Origin: VAZQ01 sp963712565
GTDB taxonomy: Bacteria > Pseudomonadota > Alphaproteobacteria > Rhizobiales > Xanthobacteraceae
Direction of reading: 5' to 3'
Length of the DNA: 64,000 nucleotides
Assembly: GCA_963712565.1 (NCBI GenBank)
Contig: CAVQIP010000068.1
Location: forward strand, 62,001-126,000
Of the stretch, positions 34,200 through 43,407 are shown in pieces (the first letter of the stretch is position 1; each line of letters begins with the position of its first letter). The position numbers were made by a program, and so were the translations under genes. Below the pieces are notes generated by a model. The model was not told the origin of the DNA and made no database searches. It saw only the letters and a list, made by a program, of their open reading frames with translations.

Positions 34200-35366
34200 T
34201 CAGGCGATCTTCACCACGTCGCCGGCGGCGTCGCGGCCCCACTTCTTGAACAGGTGGAAGCATTTCAATGCCGGCTCGTCGCTGGCGACGAACAGCACGG
34301 CGGGCCGCTTGTCGTCGCCGTTGACGTGCTCGAACCAGGAGCCGCCCGGGACCGCCAGGTTGTCGAACGCCTGCCAGTCGAAGCGCTTGCCGTCGATGAT
34401 CGAGTGTCCCTTGCCCTCGAACGGCGCGACCAGCAGGCTCGCCGTCTGCCGCAGCGGGCGCGTCTTCTCGCGCGGGCGCAGCACCTGCACGAAGAAGGTC
34501 ATGGTCTTGAACACCGGACCGCCGGTCAGCGGATCGGTGTATTCGATCGACAGCGCCTCGTAGGGATCGCCGTCCCAGTCTTTGAAGCGCTCGATCAGCT
34601 CCTGCATCTGCTCCCAGCGATACACGTACATCGGCGAGGAGAAACCGGCCCCGCGGTGATGCTGGAGGAAACGCGGCCTGAGGCCGCCGTGGTCGTAGGC
34701 GCGCGCGGAATAGTCGGGCGGCACGGTGGCGGTCTGCTGCTTTTTCTTGACCGGCTTGCCGTCGACCAGCTCGGTGTAGTCGTGCTCGAAATAGACCGCG
34801 TTGAGAGTTTCGACCAGCGGCAGATCGAGCACGGAGAGATTGACCGCCGGCTCGTTTCCCACGTTGCCGTGGTTGTGCCAGGTGTCGACCGGGGTGAGCA
34901 CCATGTCGCCCGGCCCGAAGGTGATGTCCTCGCCGCCGACGCCGGTGAAATTGCCTTTGCCGGTCAAGCCGAAGCGGATGGCGTTGGGGGAGTGCCGGTG
35001 CGGCGGCATCACCTCGTTGGCGTCATTGAGCCGATACGCGGTGTACATCGTGCTGACCGTCGCGCGCCGCGGCGACAGTCCTGGATTGACCAGGATGAGC
35101 GAGCGGCGCTCGGAATCATCCATCGTGACCAGCTCGGCCGCCCGGAACAGAATTGGCTCGATGTCGCCCTTGTAACTCCACAGATGCGGCACGGCCTTCT
35201 GCGTGCCCATCAGTTGCTTGATTTCATCGTGCGCGACGTCGGTCGCTGTCGCCCAGAATGGGAACATGTTCTTCGCGGAGATGTCGTTATAGAGCGACTC
35301 GAGAGCCGCGTCCCGGTTCGGGAGACGACGCGCCGCGCGCGCTGCGTTTTGCTTGCCTGCCAACAT
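34200..35366 (-). CDS. Gentisate 1,2-dioxygenase-like bicupin
   Basis: A 388-aa bicupin of the gentisate/salicylate/1-hydroxy-2-naphthoate dioxygenase group. The Fe(II)-binding HxH is in EVMPPHRHSPNAIRFGLTG and the third ligand in TPVDTWHNHGN, both in the N-terminal cupin (about residues 120-165). The C-terminal cupin includes SLLVAPFEGKGHSIIDG. It would cleave a hydroxylated aromatic acid. Substrate specificity cannot be read from sequence. The operon may continue into the propeller and RidA genes on the same strand. Confidence 0.87.
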   Translation of the reverse strand: MLAGKQNAARAARRLPNRDAALESLYNDISAKNMFPFWATATDVAHDEIKQLMGTQKAVPHLWSYKGDIEPILFRAAELVTMDDSERRSLILVNPGLSPRRATVSTMYTAYRLNDANEVMPPHRHSPNAIRFGLTGKGNFTGVGGEDITFGPGDMVLTPVDTWHNHGNVGNEPAVNLSVLDLPLVETLNAVYFEHDYTELVDGKPVKKKQQTATVPPDYSARAYDHGGLRPRFLQHHRGAGFSSPMYVYRWEQMQELIERFKDWDGDPYEALSIEYTDPLTGGPVFKTMTFFVQVLRPREKTRPLRQTASLLVAPFEGKGHSIIDGKRFDWQAFDNLAVPGGSWFEHVNGDDKRPAVLFVASDEPALKCFHLFKKWGRDAAGDVVKIA

Positions 35367-35438
35367 GTCGGTCGCTCCTCTGGACGGCCGGAGGGAACCA
35401 TCTCGCGCAAGGTAACATAGGTGGTTCGCCGGTCAATC

Positions 35439-36407
35439 TCACGATCCCGGCGGCGGAATCTGGAAGAGCTCCGCGAGCTGAGCCTTGGTCAGCGGCGCAT
35501 CGAGGAACTTCATCTCCACCGCGTCCGCCATCACCTGGTCGATGTCCGACAGGCGATCGGGCGACAACGCCTCCTTCGGGTTGTACTGGTCGCGCTGCAT
35601 CACCACCAGGCTTTCCGGCTTCTTGATCGTCTCGGCGTAGTATTTGACGGCGAGCGGATCCGAATACATCCAGTCGAGCGACTCGCGGTAGGCGCGCATG
35701 AATCTGATCATCACGTCCTTGCGCTCCTTGAGCGCGTTGGCGTTGACGATCTGCACCCGGATGGTCTGGTTGCGCAATGTCGGCACTTCGGGGCCGCGCG
35801 CGATCACGCGGATCTTGCCTTCCTGCAGCTCAGCCAAGCCGAACGGGACCACTGCCCAGCCGATGTCGATCTGGCCGCTCATCGTCATCGTATAGGTCGC
35901 GGCCGGGCCGCCGGTGGCGGTCGGCTTGGCCTTGACGCCGAGCTGCTTGACGAAGCCCAGGGCGACCACGTGCGAGGTGGCGCCGTTGGTCGAATAGGCC
36001 ATCGTGTTCTTTTCGGTCGCATCCGCGAGGCTCTTGAGCGGCGAATTGGCCGGCACGTACCAGTATTGGTCGCCGACGCCCACATAGGCGGCGGCGATCA
36101 CGCGCACCGGCGCGCCGCGGGCGAACGCGCGCATCGCGCCGGCGGTCCCGATCCCGATCCCGATGTCGGCCGATCCGGAAATCACCGCCTGCATCGTCTC
36201 GCCGGCCCCCTGCGTGCCGAAGCTTTCCAGCACGATGCCGTGTTTCTGAAAGATGCCGGCCTTCATGCCGAGGGTGGGCGCCTGGTTCGCCCAGGCATCG
36301 ATCTGGCCGATCGCGATCTTGATGGCGTCGGCGGCGCGCACGCCCGAGGGCATCGCTGCAGTCGCCACCACCAGAACCAGCACGCGCAGCGCAATCCGAA
36401 TCGACAT
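35439..36407 (-). CDS. ABC transporter solute-binding protein (NrtA/SsuA/TauA-like), no cognate permease adjacent
   Basis: A 322-aa periplasmic binding protein (signal MSIRIALRVLVLVVATAAMPSGVRA). The type II fold begins IKIAIGQIDAWANQAPTLGMKAGIFQKHGI, with GETMQAVISGSADIGIGIG and a C-terminal AQLAELFQIPPPG. The ATG at 36407 has GGAGG at 5 nt. It sits beside the dioxygenase gene, so it may bring in an aromatic or organic acid; no permease or ATPase gene is next to it. Confidence 0.87.
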   Translation of the reverse strand: MSIRIALRVLVLVVATAAMPSGVRAADAIKIAIGQIDAWANQAPTLGMKAGIFQKHGIVLESFGTQGAGETMQAVISGSADIGIGIGTAGAMRAFARGAPVRVIAAAYVGVGDQYWYVPANSPLKSLADATEKNTMAYSTNGATSHVVALGFVKQLGVKAKPTATGGPAATYTMTMSGQIDIGWAVVPFGLAELQEGKIRVIARGPEVPTLRNQTIRVQIVNANALKERKDVMIRFMRAYRESLDWMYSDPLAVKYYAETIKKPESLVVMQRDQYNPKEALSPDRLSDIDQVMADAVEMKFLDAPLTKAQLAELFQIPPPGS

Positions 36408-36772
36408 TGTGACCTCCAGGTGTCCCCCGCTATTCGAGCTGACATCAGCATAGCAATATCTGCTAGCGGCATTCCAGATGTTGCGAGCCACGCTGCGGCG
36501 CAGTCGTGATCAGGCGAGGCGCCGAATTTGATTGCAGCCGACTTCGGGTTCGGGATCGGAATGGATTTTTTCACCGCGCCGGACGTCGGTCCGCTTTTGT
36601 CGGCCGGTCCTTGCGTCGTTCGCCACCGCCTTTGCGTCACAGCGCACGACCGAGCATCGCTCCCGCCTTGTTTTCCGGCTGACCCTGGCGATATTGGGGC
36701 TGCGCCGTGGAACGCGACGCCCGGTGTGGGTTTGTTCTGGGCAGCAGGAACGGCGCCTCGCGAGCGGCCGGC
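36408..36772. other. Intergenic region, nothing recognised
   Basis: These 365 bp separate the divergent solute-binding protein and DUF938 genes. The part at 36430-36480 is relatively AT-rich (GCATAGCAATATCTGCTAG) and may hold the promoter of the binding-protein gene. No RNA gene, repeat or terminator was recognised. Confidence 0.5.
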
Positions 36773-37426
36773 ATGATGACATCTTTCGTACAAGGCGCCC
36801 AGACTTCGCCGGCGGTCCGTCGCAACCGCGAGCCGATCCTCGCGGTCCTGCGTCGGTTCCTGCCCGCGCACGGCACGGTGCTCGAAATCGCGAGCGGCAG
36901 CGGCGAGCATGCGGTGCATTTCGCCGCCGGACTGCCCGAGCTCGCTTGGCAACCCAGCGAGATCGATGCCGATGCGCTCGCGAGCATCTCGGCGCATCGC
37001 ATGGCCGCGCGCTTGCCCAACCTGCTGCCGCCGCTCGAACTCGATGCCTGCTCGCCGCGCTGGCCCGTCGGCCGGGCGGATGCCGTGATTGCGATCAACC
37101 TGATCCACATCGCGCCGTGGACGGCGGCGGAAGGGTTGATGGCGGGCGCCGCGCGGGTGCTCCCGCCCGCCGGCGTCCTCTATCTTTACGGGGCGTTCAA
37201 GGAGAATGGCCGCCACACGGCGCCGAGCAACGCGGGCTTCGACGCCAGCCTGCGGGCCTACGATCCGCGATGGGGCGTGCGCGATCTCGGCGAGGTTTGC
37301 GCGCTCGCCCGTCGGCACGGACTTGATCTCGCGGAGCGCATCCCGATGCCGGCTAACAATCTCAGCGTCGTCTTCCGCTCGCGGGCGGGCCGAGAGCCGC
37401 CGGGCTTGGGACATGCCGCTTCATGA
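36773..37426 (+). CDS. DUF938-type SAM-dependent methyltransferase-like protein
   Basis: A 217-aa class I methyltransferase-like protein: SPAVRRNREPILAVLRRFLP, the SAM motif TVLEIASGSGEHAVHFAAGL near residue 34, DAVIAINLIHIAPW and LYLYGAFKENGRHTAPSNAGFD. The pattern is that of the DUF938 family, of unknown substrate. The ATG at 36773 is followed by another ATG at 36776; no strong ribosome-binding site decides between them. The longer frame start at 36707 adds unconserved codons. Confidence 0.85.
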   Translation: MMTSFVQGAQTSPAVRRNREPILAVLRRFLPAHGTVLEIASGSGEHAVHFAAGLPELAWQPSEIDADALASISAHRMAARLPNLLPPLELDACSPRWPVGRADAVIAINLIHIAPWTAAEGLMAGAARVLPPAGVLYLYGAFKENGRHTAPSNAGFDASLRAYDPRWGVRDLGEVCALARRHGLDLAERIPMPANNLSVVFRSRAGREPPGLGHAAS

Positions 37427-37491
37427 ACCGGACCACTGAGCTTTTCGCGCGTGCGGTTTGGAAGCGTCCCGGCGCGGGTCGCGCGCGCCCA

Positions 37492-37704
37492 TCAGGTGCT
37501 GCCATCGCCGGCATGGCGATTCGGCGCGAACCACGGACGCCAGCGCCGCGCGGACGGGGCCGGTCTTGAGCTGCGGCCGACCTGCCGCAGCATCGCCTCG
37601 AGCTCCCGTGCATCGACACGGTCGGCCTCCATCACCGCTTTGATAATGGAATCGGACAAGATGTCCTTGAGCGTTGGTTCGCGACGGCACCAATACATTG
37701 GCAT
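37492..37704 (-). CDS. Small conserved-looking protein, unknown function
   Basis: A 70-aa product (MPMYWCRREPTLKDILSDS...). The first 45 residues form an amphipathic helical stretch (IIKAVMEADRVDARELEAMLRQV), and the tail is basic and tryptophan-rich. Similar short proteins starting with this type of motif occur in Bradyrhizobium-like genomes as I recall, without function. It lies just downstream of the RND pump gene on the same strand, 60 bp away. Confidence 0.65.
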   Translation of the reverse strand: MPMYWCRREPTLKDILSDSIIKAVMEADRVDARELEAMLRQVGRSSRPAPSARRWRPWFAPNRHAGDGST

Positions 37705-37764
37705 TTCCCCGCTCCTTGCACGCTCGATCGGTCGGTGGATATCAAGGGTGCGATCTCAACCCGT

Positions 37765-40700
37765 TCATTCTGCGGCGACCCGGATCGGCACCACCTGACC
37801 GAAATGCTCCATTTGGTCGGGGTGCTCGATGAACGCATTCACCGTCTCATCGTCGCGCACGCGGAACCAGAGCGAATACAGCGCCGGCACCACGAGCAGC
37901 GTCAGCACGGTGGCGACGAACAAGCCGCCCATGATCGTGATCGCCATGGGACCCCAGAAGATGCTGCGGGCGAGCGGGATCATGCCGAGGATCGCGGCCA
38001 GCGCCGTCAGCACCACGGGACGCGCGCGCCGCACCGTCGCATCGATGACCGCGCGATGACGGCCGTGGCCGGCGGCGATGTCGCGGTCGATCTGGTCGAC
38101 CAGAATGACGGTGTTGCGCATGATCATGCCGGCGAGCGCGATCAATCCGAGCAAGGCCACGAACCCGAACGGCCGGTTGGAAACGAGCAGGGCGCCGGTC
38201 GCGCCGATCAGCCCGAGCGGAGCGGTCACGAACACCAATGCCAGGCGCGAGAAGCTCTGCAGCTGGATCATCAGGAACGCCAGCATCACGATCGCCATGA
38301 CCGGGAACACGGCGACGAGCGCGCCGTTCGCCTTGACGCTCTCCTCGATCGATCCGCCGGTCTCGATGCGGTAGCCGTAGGGCAGCGCCAGCTTGATGCT
38401 CTCGAGCTTCGGCTCGACCTCCTTGCTGACATCGGGCGCCTGCACGCGGTCGACGATGTCGCCGCGCACCGTCAGCACGATGTCGCGGTTGCGCCGCCAC
38501 AGGATCGGCTCTTCGTATTCGTAATTGAGACGGGCGACCTGCGACAGCGGGACGGCGACGCCGTTCCTGGTGGCGACCGTCAATGCCGGCAGGCGGGTGA
38601 GCTCGAGCCGCTCGGCCGCAACCGCGCGCGCGACCACGTCGATATGCTCGATGCCTTCGCGGTATTGCGTAACGGTATAACCCGACAGCAGCGTCTGCAG
38701 CGTCTGGGCGACGTCCTGCGGAGTGAGGCCGAGCGCGCGGGCGCGGTCCTGGTCGACCTCGAGCCGGATCGACTTCACCTGTTCGCTCCAGTCGAGATGG
38801 GGATCGACGATCTTGGCGTTTGCCGCCATGACTTGGCGGACTTGCTCGGCGATCGCCCGCACCTTCATCGGATCGGGTCCGACCACCCGGAACTGCACCG
38901 GGAAGCCCACCGGCGGGCCGAACATGAAGCGGTCGACGCGCGCGCGTGCCGCCGGCAGCGCACCGTCGGCGATCGCCCGTTCGAGCCGCGCCTTGACGCG
39001 CTCGCGGGCCTCGAGATCCTTGGTGACGATGACGATCTGGGCGAAGTTGGAGTTCGGCAGCACTGGGTTGAGCCCGAGCCAGAAGCGCGGCGAGCCCTGT
39101 CCCACATAGCTGGTGTAGGTCACGATGTCGGGATCGCCGGCGAGCAGACCCTCGGCCCGCTTTGCGCTGGCGTCGGTCACGCCGATGGCGGTCCCTTCCG
39201 GCAGCCGCAGCTCGAAGAACAGCTCGGAGCGCGTCGACGTCGGAAAGAATTGCTGCTGGACAAGTCCGAAACCGGTGACTGCCGCGGCGAACATCGCGAC
39301 CGTGGCCGCGATGACGGTCTTGCGCCACCGCAGGCAGCGCTCGATCACGCGGCGCAACGCCCGATAGATGCGCGTGTCGTAGATCGCGTCCGGATTCTCG
39401 CGGACGCCGTGCTTGGCCAGATCGGGTAGCAGTTTGAGGCCGAGATAGGGGGTGAACAGGACCGCCACGAGCCAGGACGCGATCAGCGCGAGCCCGACGA
39501 TCCAGAAAATGCCGCCGGCATATTCGCCGGCGCTCGACTTGGCGAAACCAACCGGCACGAAGCCCGCGGCCGTCACCAGCGTCCCGGTCAGCATCGGAAA
39601 CGCCGTCGAGGTCCAGGCGTAGGTCGCCGCCCGCGCCCGGTCCCAGCCCTGTTCCATCTTCACCACCATCATTTCGATGGCGATGATCGCGTCGTCGACC
39701 AGCAGTCCGAGCGCGATGATGAGGGCGCCGAGCGTGATGCGGTGGAGGTCGAGCCCGGCCGCGTACATCACGAGCAGCACGATCGCCAGCACCAACGGCA
39801 CCGACAGCGCAACCACGATGCCGGTGCGCCAGCCGAGCGACAGGAAGCTCACGACCAGCACGATGACGAGCGCCTCGGCAAAGGTCTTGACGAATTCCGA
39901 GACCGACTCGTCGACGATGTGGGGCTGGTCCGCGATCTGCGTGACCTCGATCCCGACCGGAAGCTCCGCGATGACGGCGTTCATCGCGCGCTTGAGGTTC
40001 TCCCCGAGCGTGATGATATTGGCGCCGTCCTGCATGGAGACGCCGAGGCCGAGCGCCGGCTTGCCGCCCTCGCGCACGAGGAAGCTCGGCGGATCTTCGT
40101 AGCCGCGCTTGACCGTCGCGATGTCGCCCAGCCGGAACACCTGTCCGGCGGCCTGGACCGGCACGGCGGCGATCGCCGCGACACCGGAGAACGCCCCGGT
40201 CACGCGCAGATTGATGCGGTCGGCCGAGGTATCGACCGAGCCACCGGAGACAACGGCGTTCTGTTTGGCCACGCTGTCGAAGATTTGCTGCGGCGTCAGT
40301 CCGAGCGTGGCGAGCTTGGCGTGGCTGAACTCGATGAAGATTTTCTGCGGCCGCTCGCCAATGATGTCCACCTTGTTGACGTCGGCGACCCGCAGCAGGC
40401 GCTGGCGGATATCCTCGGCGCGCGCTTTGAGCTCGGCGAGGCTCAGGCCATCGGCGGTGAGCATATAGAGTGCCGAATAGACATCGCCGTACTCATCGTT
40501 GAAGTTCGGGCCGGTTATGCCGGACGGAAGCTCGTCCCTGATATCGCCCACCTTCTTGCGAACCTGGTACCAAAGCTCTTTGACCTTGGAAGGCGGCGTC
40601 TTGTCGGTGAGAAAGACGCGGATGAATGAAACGGCCGGTTGCGAGTAGCTCTCGATGCGGTCGAGATAAGGCAGCTCCTGGAGCTTCTTTTCGATCTTGT

Positions 40701-40902
40701 CGGCGACCTGCGTCTGCATTTCGCTGGCGGTCGCGCCCGGCCAGGCGACGTGCACGACCATGGTCTTGATCGTGAAGGATGGGTCCTCGGCCCGGCCGAG
40801 ATTGAGGTACGAATAGATGCCGGCCGCCCCGAGCAGGAGGATCATGAACAGGACGAGCGACTGATGGGTGATCGCCCATTGCGACAGGTTGAAGCGCTTC
40901 AT
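37765..40902 (-). CDS. RND-family efflux transporter permease
   Basis: A 1045-aa inner-membrane RND pump of the usual length. It starts with SQWAITHQSLVLFMILLLGAAGIYSY (TM1), then has the large periplasmic loop. The proton-relay aspartate pair is in LGLLVDDAIIAIE (TM4). The second half repeats the layout, with the AGMIMRNTVILVDQID motif in TM10. The sequence is nearest to the acriflavine/hydrophobe type rather than the metal type. It follows the adaptor gene by 20 bp. No outer-membrane TolC-like gene is in the window, so it must use one encoded elsewhere. Confidence 0.95.
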   Translation of the reverse strand: MKRFNLSQWAITHQSLVLFMILLLGAAGIYSYLNLGRAEDPSFTIKTMVVHVAWPGATASEMQTQVADKIEKKLQELPYLDRIESYSQPAVSFIRVFLTDKTPPSKVKELWYQVRKKVGDIRDELPSGITGPNFNDEYGDVYSALYMLTADGLSLAELKARAEDIRQRLLRVADVNKVDIIGERPQKIFIEFSHAKLATLGLTPQQIFDSVAKQNAVVSGGSVDTSADRINLRVTGAFSGVAAIAAVPVQAAGQVFRLGDIATVKRGYEDPPSFLVREGGKPALGLGVSMQDGANIITLGENLKRAMNAVIAELPVGIEVTQIADQPHIVDESVSEFVKTFAEALVIVLVVSFLSLGWRTGIVVALSVPLVLAIVLLVMYAAGLDLHRITLGALIIALGLLVDDAIIAIEMMVVKMEQGWDRARAATYAWTSTAFPMLTGTLVTAAGFVPVGFAKSSAGEYAGGIFWIVGLALIASWLVAVLFTPYLGLKLLPDLAKHGVRENPDAIYDTRIYRALRRVIERCLRWRKTVIAATVAMFAAAVTGFGLVQQQFFPTSTRSELFFELRLPEGTAIGVTDASAKRAEGLLAGDPDIVTYTSYVGQGSPRFWLGLNPVLPNSNFAQIVIVTKDLEARERVKARLERAIADGALPAARARVDRFMFGPPVGFPVQFRVVGPDPMKVRAIAEQVRQVMAANAKIVDPHLDWSEQVKSIRLEVDQDRARALGLTPQDVAQTLQTLLSGYTVTQYREGIEHIDVVARAVAAERLELTRLPALTVATRNGVAVPLSQVARLNYEYEEPILWRRNRDIVLTVRGDIVDRVQAPDVSKEVEPKLESIKLALPYGYRIETGGSIEESVKANGALVAVFPVMAIVMLAFLMIQLQSFSRLALVFVTAPLGLIGATGALLVSNRPFGFVALLGLIALAGMIMRNTVILVDQIDRDIAAGHGRHRAVIDATVRRARPVVLTALAAILGMIPLARSIFWGPMAITIMGGLFVATVLTLLVVPALYSLWFRVRDDETVNAFIEHPDQMEHFGQVVPIRVAAE

Positions 40903-40922
40903 GACACCACTCCGCGATCGAC

Positions 40923-42005
40923 TTACCGGATTTCGACGGTGCGGACCTTGAGACCGGCTTCGAGCTTTTGCGCGCCCAGCGTTACGATCTTGTCGCCGTC
41001 GTCGATGCCGGAGGTGACCAGCGCCGCATCCTCGGTGAACGACGCGACCGTCACCGGCCGCAGCACGAGCGCGCCGGAGGCGTCGACCACGTAGACCGAC
41101 GGTCCGGTGCCGCGGTTGAGAATCGCCGAGAGCGGCACCCGAGCGACCTTTGCGTCGGCCGCTTGCGTGAGCGTCACGGTCGCGGTCATGCCGAATGCGA
41201 CGGCGTCGTCCGCGTTCTCGATGGTAAAGCGCGCGGCGTAGGTGCGGGTCGCGGCGTCGGCCTGGGGTGAGAGCTCGCGCAGCCGGGCGTCGAAGCTACG
41301 CTCGCGGTCCGACCATAACCGCACGATCGCCTTGGACTTGCGAGCCTCGGCGAGCCAAGTCTCCGGCAGCGCGACCACGGCTTCCTTCTCGCCACGATGG
41401 GCAAGGCGCGCCACGGCTTGGCCAATGGCGACCACCTGGCCGGGCTCGGCGAGGGTGGCGGTGATGACGCCGTCGGCATCCGCCTTGAGGTCGGCATAGC
41501 CGCGTTGATTGCGCGCGAGGTCGAACGAACGTCTGGCGCGCTCGAGCCGTCCTTCGGCCTCGTCATTCGCCGCCTTCTTGCGGTCGAAGTCGGCGACCGA
41601 GGCGTAACCGCGCTCGCGCAGCGTCGTGTAGCGGGTGAGGTCGGCCGCGGCCTGGGCGAGATTCGAGGTGGCCGCGGCGAGTTCGGCCTCGGCGCTTTCG
41701 ACTTGCAGCTTCAGGTCCCCTGCATCGAGCTGCGCGATGACGTCGCCGGCATGCACGCGATCGCCGACATTGACCACCCGCGCAACGATCTTGCCGGCAA
41801 CCCGGAAGCCGAGATCGGTCTCGTAGCGCGCTCGTACCACGCCGACGAAATCGCGGCTGGCGCCTGCGTCGGTAAAGCTGACGCGCTGCACTTGGACCGG
41901 GCGTTCGGCTTTGACGGCCGGCGCGGTGTTGGCTTCGCAGCCGGCGAGCACGAGTAGCGCCGCGAGGGCGAGGAGAGGATGGGAGCGGTGGCTCGAGGGC
42001 GACAT
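40923..42005 (-). CDS. RND efflux periplasmic adaptor (membrane fusion) lipoprotein
   Basis: A 360-aa adaptor with a lipobox LVLAGC at residue 22. The order is a biotinyl-lipoyl half motif (GKIVARVVNVGDRVHAGDVIAQLDAGDLKL), a coiled-coil hairpin (about residues 90-170, VESAEAELAAATSNLAQAAADL...), the second lipoyl half, and a C-terminal beta-barrel (AVRVPLSAIL-type strands, KIVTLGAQKLEAGLKV). It links the RND pump to an outer-membrane channel. An operator-like palindrome (42039-42060) lies 34 bp upstream of its ATG. Confidence 0.94.
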   Translation of the reverse strand: MSPSSHRSHPLLALAALLVLAGCEANTAPAVKAERPVQVQRVSFTDAGASRDFVGVVRARYETDLGFRVAGKIVARVVNVGDRVHAGDVIAQLDAGDLKLQVESAEAELAAATSNLAQAAADLTRYTTLRERGYASVADFDRKKAANDEAEGRLERARRSFDLARNQRGYADLKADADGVITATLAEPGQVVAIGQAVARLAHRGEKEAVVALPETWLAEARKSKAIVRLWSDRERSFDARLRELSPQADAATRTYAARFTIENADDAVAFGMTATVTLTQAADAKVARVPLSAILNRGTGPSVYVVDASGALVLRPVTVASFTEDAALVTSGIDDGDKIVTLGAQKLEAGLKVRTVEIR

Positions 42006-42038
42006 GGGTCACTCCTTCGATCGCGAAGATGTGATGAC

Positions 42039-42060
42039 TGACGAAACTGTTCCATCGTCA
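42039..42060. promoter_or_regulatory. Operator-like palindrome TGACGA-N10-TCGTCA upstream of RND operon
   Basis: TGACGA at 42039-42044 and TCGTCA at 42055-42060 are perfect inverted half-sites with a 10-bp spacer. The same half-sites and spacer length occur at 42758-42779 upstream of tetR. It is the likely binding site of the TetR regulator, controlling the adaptor-pump operon. Confidence 0.75.
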
Positions 42061-42107
42061 CAGTTTGGGCAAAGTCGAGCGCGGGGAGGGCGGGTGGAGA
42101 GCATGGG

Positions 42108-42716
42108 TTAGATCCGGGGAGTGATCGCGCGCAGGAGGAAGCGGACCGAGGCGCGCGCATCCGCTTCGAGGTCGCCTTGGTCTTGCAGGTATTGGGCCAC
42201 CAGGATCGGATGGCAGTACTGGACCAACGAGACCATCAACAACCGGGAAGTCTCGCGCGCATCCACCGGCTCGAACTCGCCGCGCTCGATGCCTTCCCGC
42301 AGAACCGACTCGAAGACCATGCGCACGTGCTCCTTGTGGGCGCGGATGGCTCCCCAACTGAGCTCGATCGCCGCCAGCACCATGTCGTTAACACGTTGCT
42401 CCGTCAGATAATTTTCCTTGTGATAGGCGAGGATTTCGAGCACCAGCCGTTCGATGCGTTCGGCCGCCGAGCCGCGCGAGCGGGCGACCGTCCAGGCCCG
42501 TTCCTCGAGTTCGCCCAGGCAGCGCTGGCAGATCGCTTCGATGATGGCGTTCTTGGAGGGGAAGAAGCGGTAGACGTTGGCCGGCGACATCTTGAGCTCA
42601 GCAGCGATGTCGGCGACCGCCGTCTTGCCGAAACCCAGTCGGCGAAACAGTGCCTCCGCGGTGTCCATGATCCGGGCGCGGGTGTCGTCGGGTTTGGTCT
42701 TGGCCTGGACGTTCAT
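42108..42716 (-). CDS. TetR-family transcriptional regulator of the RND pump
   Basis: A 202-aa regulator. The N-terminal HTH is residues about 13-60: MDTAEALFRRLGFGKTAVADIAAELKMSPANVYRFFPSK. The C-terminal ligand-binding part is helical with no recognised ligand pocket. It lies 102 bp upstream of the adaptor gene on the same strand and probably represses itself and the pump through the two matching palindromes. Confidence 0.92.
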   Translation of the reverse strand: MNVQAKTKPDDTRARIMDTAEALFRRLGFGKTAVADIAAELKMSPANVYRFFPSKNAIIEAICQRCLGELEERAWTVARSRGSAAERIERLVLEILAYHKENYLTEQRVNDMVLAAIELSWGAIRAHKEHVRMVFESVLREGIERGEFEPVDARETSRLLMVSLVQYCHPILVAQYLQDQGDLEADARASVRFLLRAITPRI

Positions 42717-42756
42717 CGATCGGCCTTTACACGCTCTGGCGCGCTTTTGTTGATAA

Positions 42757-42780
42757 CTGACGAAATCTATAATTCGTCAG
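42757..42780. promoter_or_regulatory. Operator-like palindrome upstream of tetR
   Basis: A perfect inverted repeat with CTGACGAA at 42757-42764 and TTCGTCAG at 42773-42780 around 8 bp. It is centred about 52 bp before the tetR ATG, in an AT-rich promoter-like stretch. The inner TGACGA-N10-TCGTCA matches the pump-operon site exactly. Confidence 0.8.
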
Positions 42781-42973
42781 GATCGGTTTGTCAAGCGGAC
42801 TGGGAATAGCCGGGCGGGGATGGAACCTGCGATCTTCGCCGGGGAGAATGGGGGCGCTTCCCGTGCGGAAGCGGCCTGCGCAATCGACGCCGTGTGGCCA
42901 GCCGGACGTGACTTGCGCGGCGGGGACCGCATCGATAACAGCGATGATTCAAGCAGGGACCAGGAGAAGGCTG

Positions 42974-43306
42974 ATGTTCATCGCCATGAACCGCTTCCGC
43001 GTGAAGACAGGATCCGAACAGGCCTTCGAGCAGGTATGGCTCAGCCGCGATACCCACCTGTCGAAAGTCCCGGGCTTCGTCGAGTTCCACCTGCTCAAGG
43101 GACCCGAGCAGGATGACTTCACGCTCTACGCCTCGCACAGCGTCTGGCAGAGCAAAGCGGCGTTCGAGGCCTGGACCAGGTCGGAGGAATTCCGCGCCGC
43201 CCACAAGGATGCCGGCCGCAACAAGCCGCTCTACCTCGAGCATCCGCAATTCGAGGGCTTCGAGGTGCGTCAGACGGTGGGGCGGGGGAAGGCTGCGGTG
43301 GCCTAG
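42974..43306 (+). CDS. Antibiotic biosynthesis monooxygenase / IsdG-like haem oxygenase family protein
   Basis: A 110-aa ABM-fold protein: MFIAMNRFRVKTGSEQAFEQVW at the start, VPGFVEFHLLKGP, and SVWQSKAAFEAWTRSEEFRAAHKDAG. The segment FIAMNRFRV with an early Asn and the W residues fits IsdG-type haem-degrading monooxygenases, which bind haem through a conserved Asn and His; a His is present in AAHKDA. The ATG at 42974 has GGAGAAGG immediately upstream. Role unknown; it could be haem turnover or quinone oxidation. Confidence 0.85.
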   Translation: MFIAMNRFRVKTGSEQAFEQVWLSRDTHLSKVPGFVEFHLLKGPEQDDFTLYASHSVWQSKAAFEAWTRSEEFRAAHKDAGRNKPLYLEHPQFEGFEVRQTVGRGKAAVA

Positions 43307-43407
43307 CGTCGGGCGACGCCGCCCGGTCTGGTTGCTGCGATGGGCCCGGTGATGACAGGATCGGCACGCCCGACCGGCGCCATCGCGCATGCGCGTTTGA
43401 GAATGCC

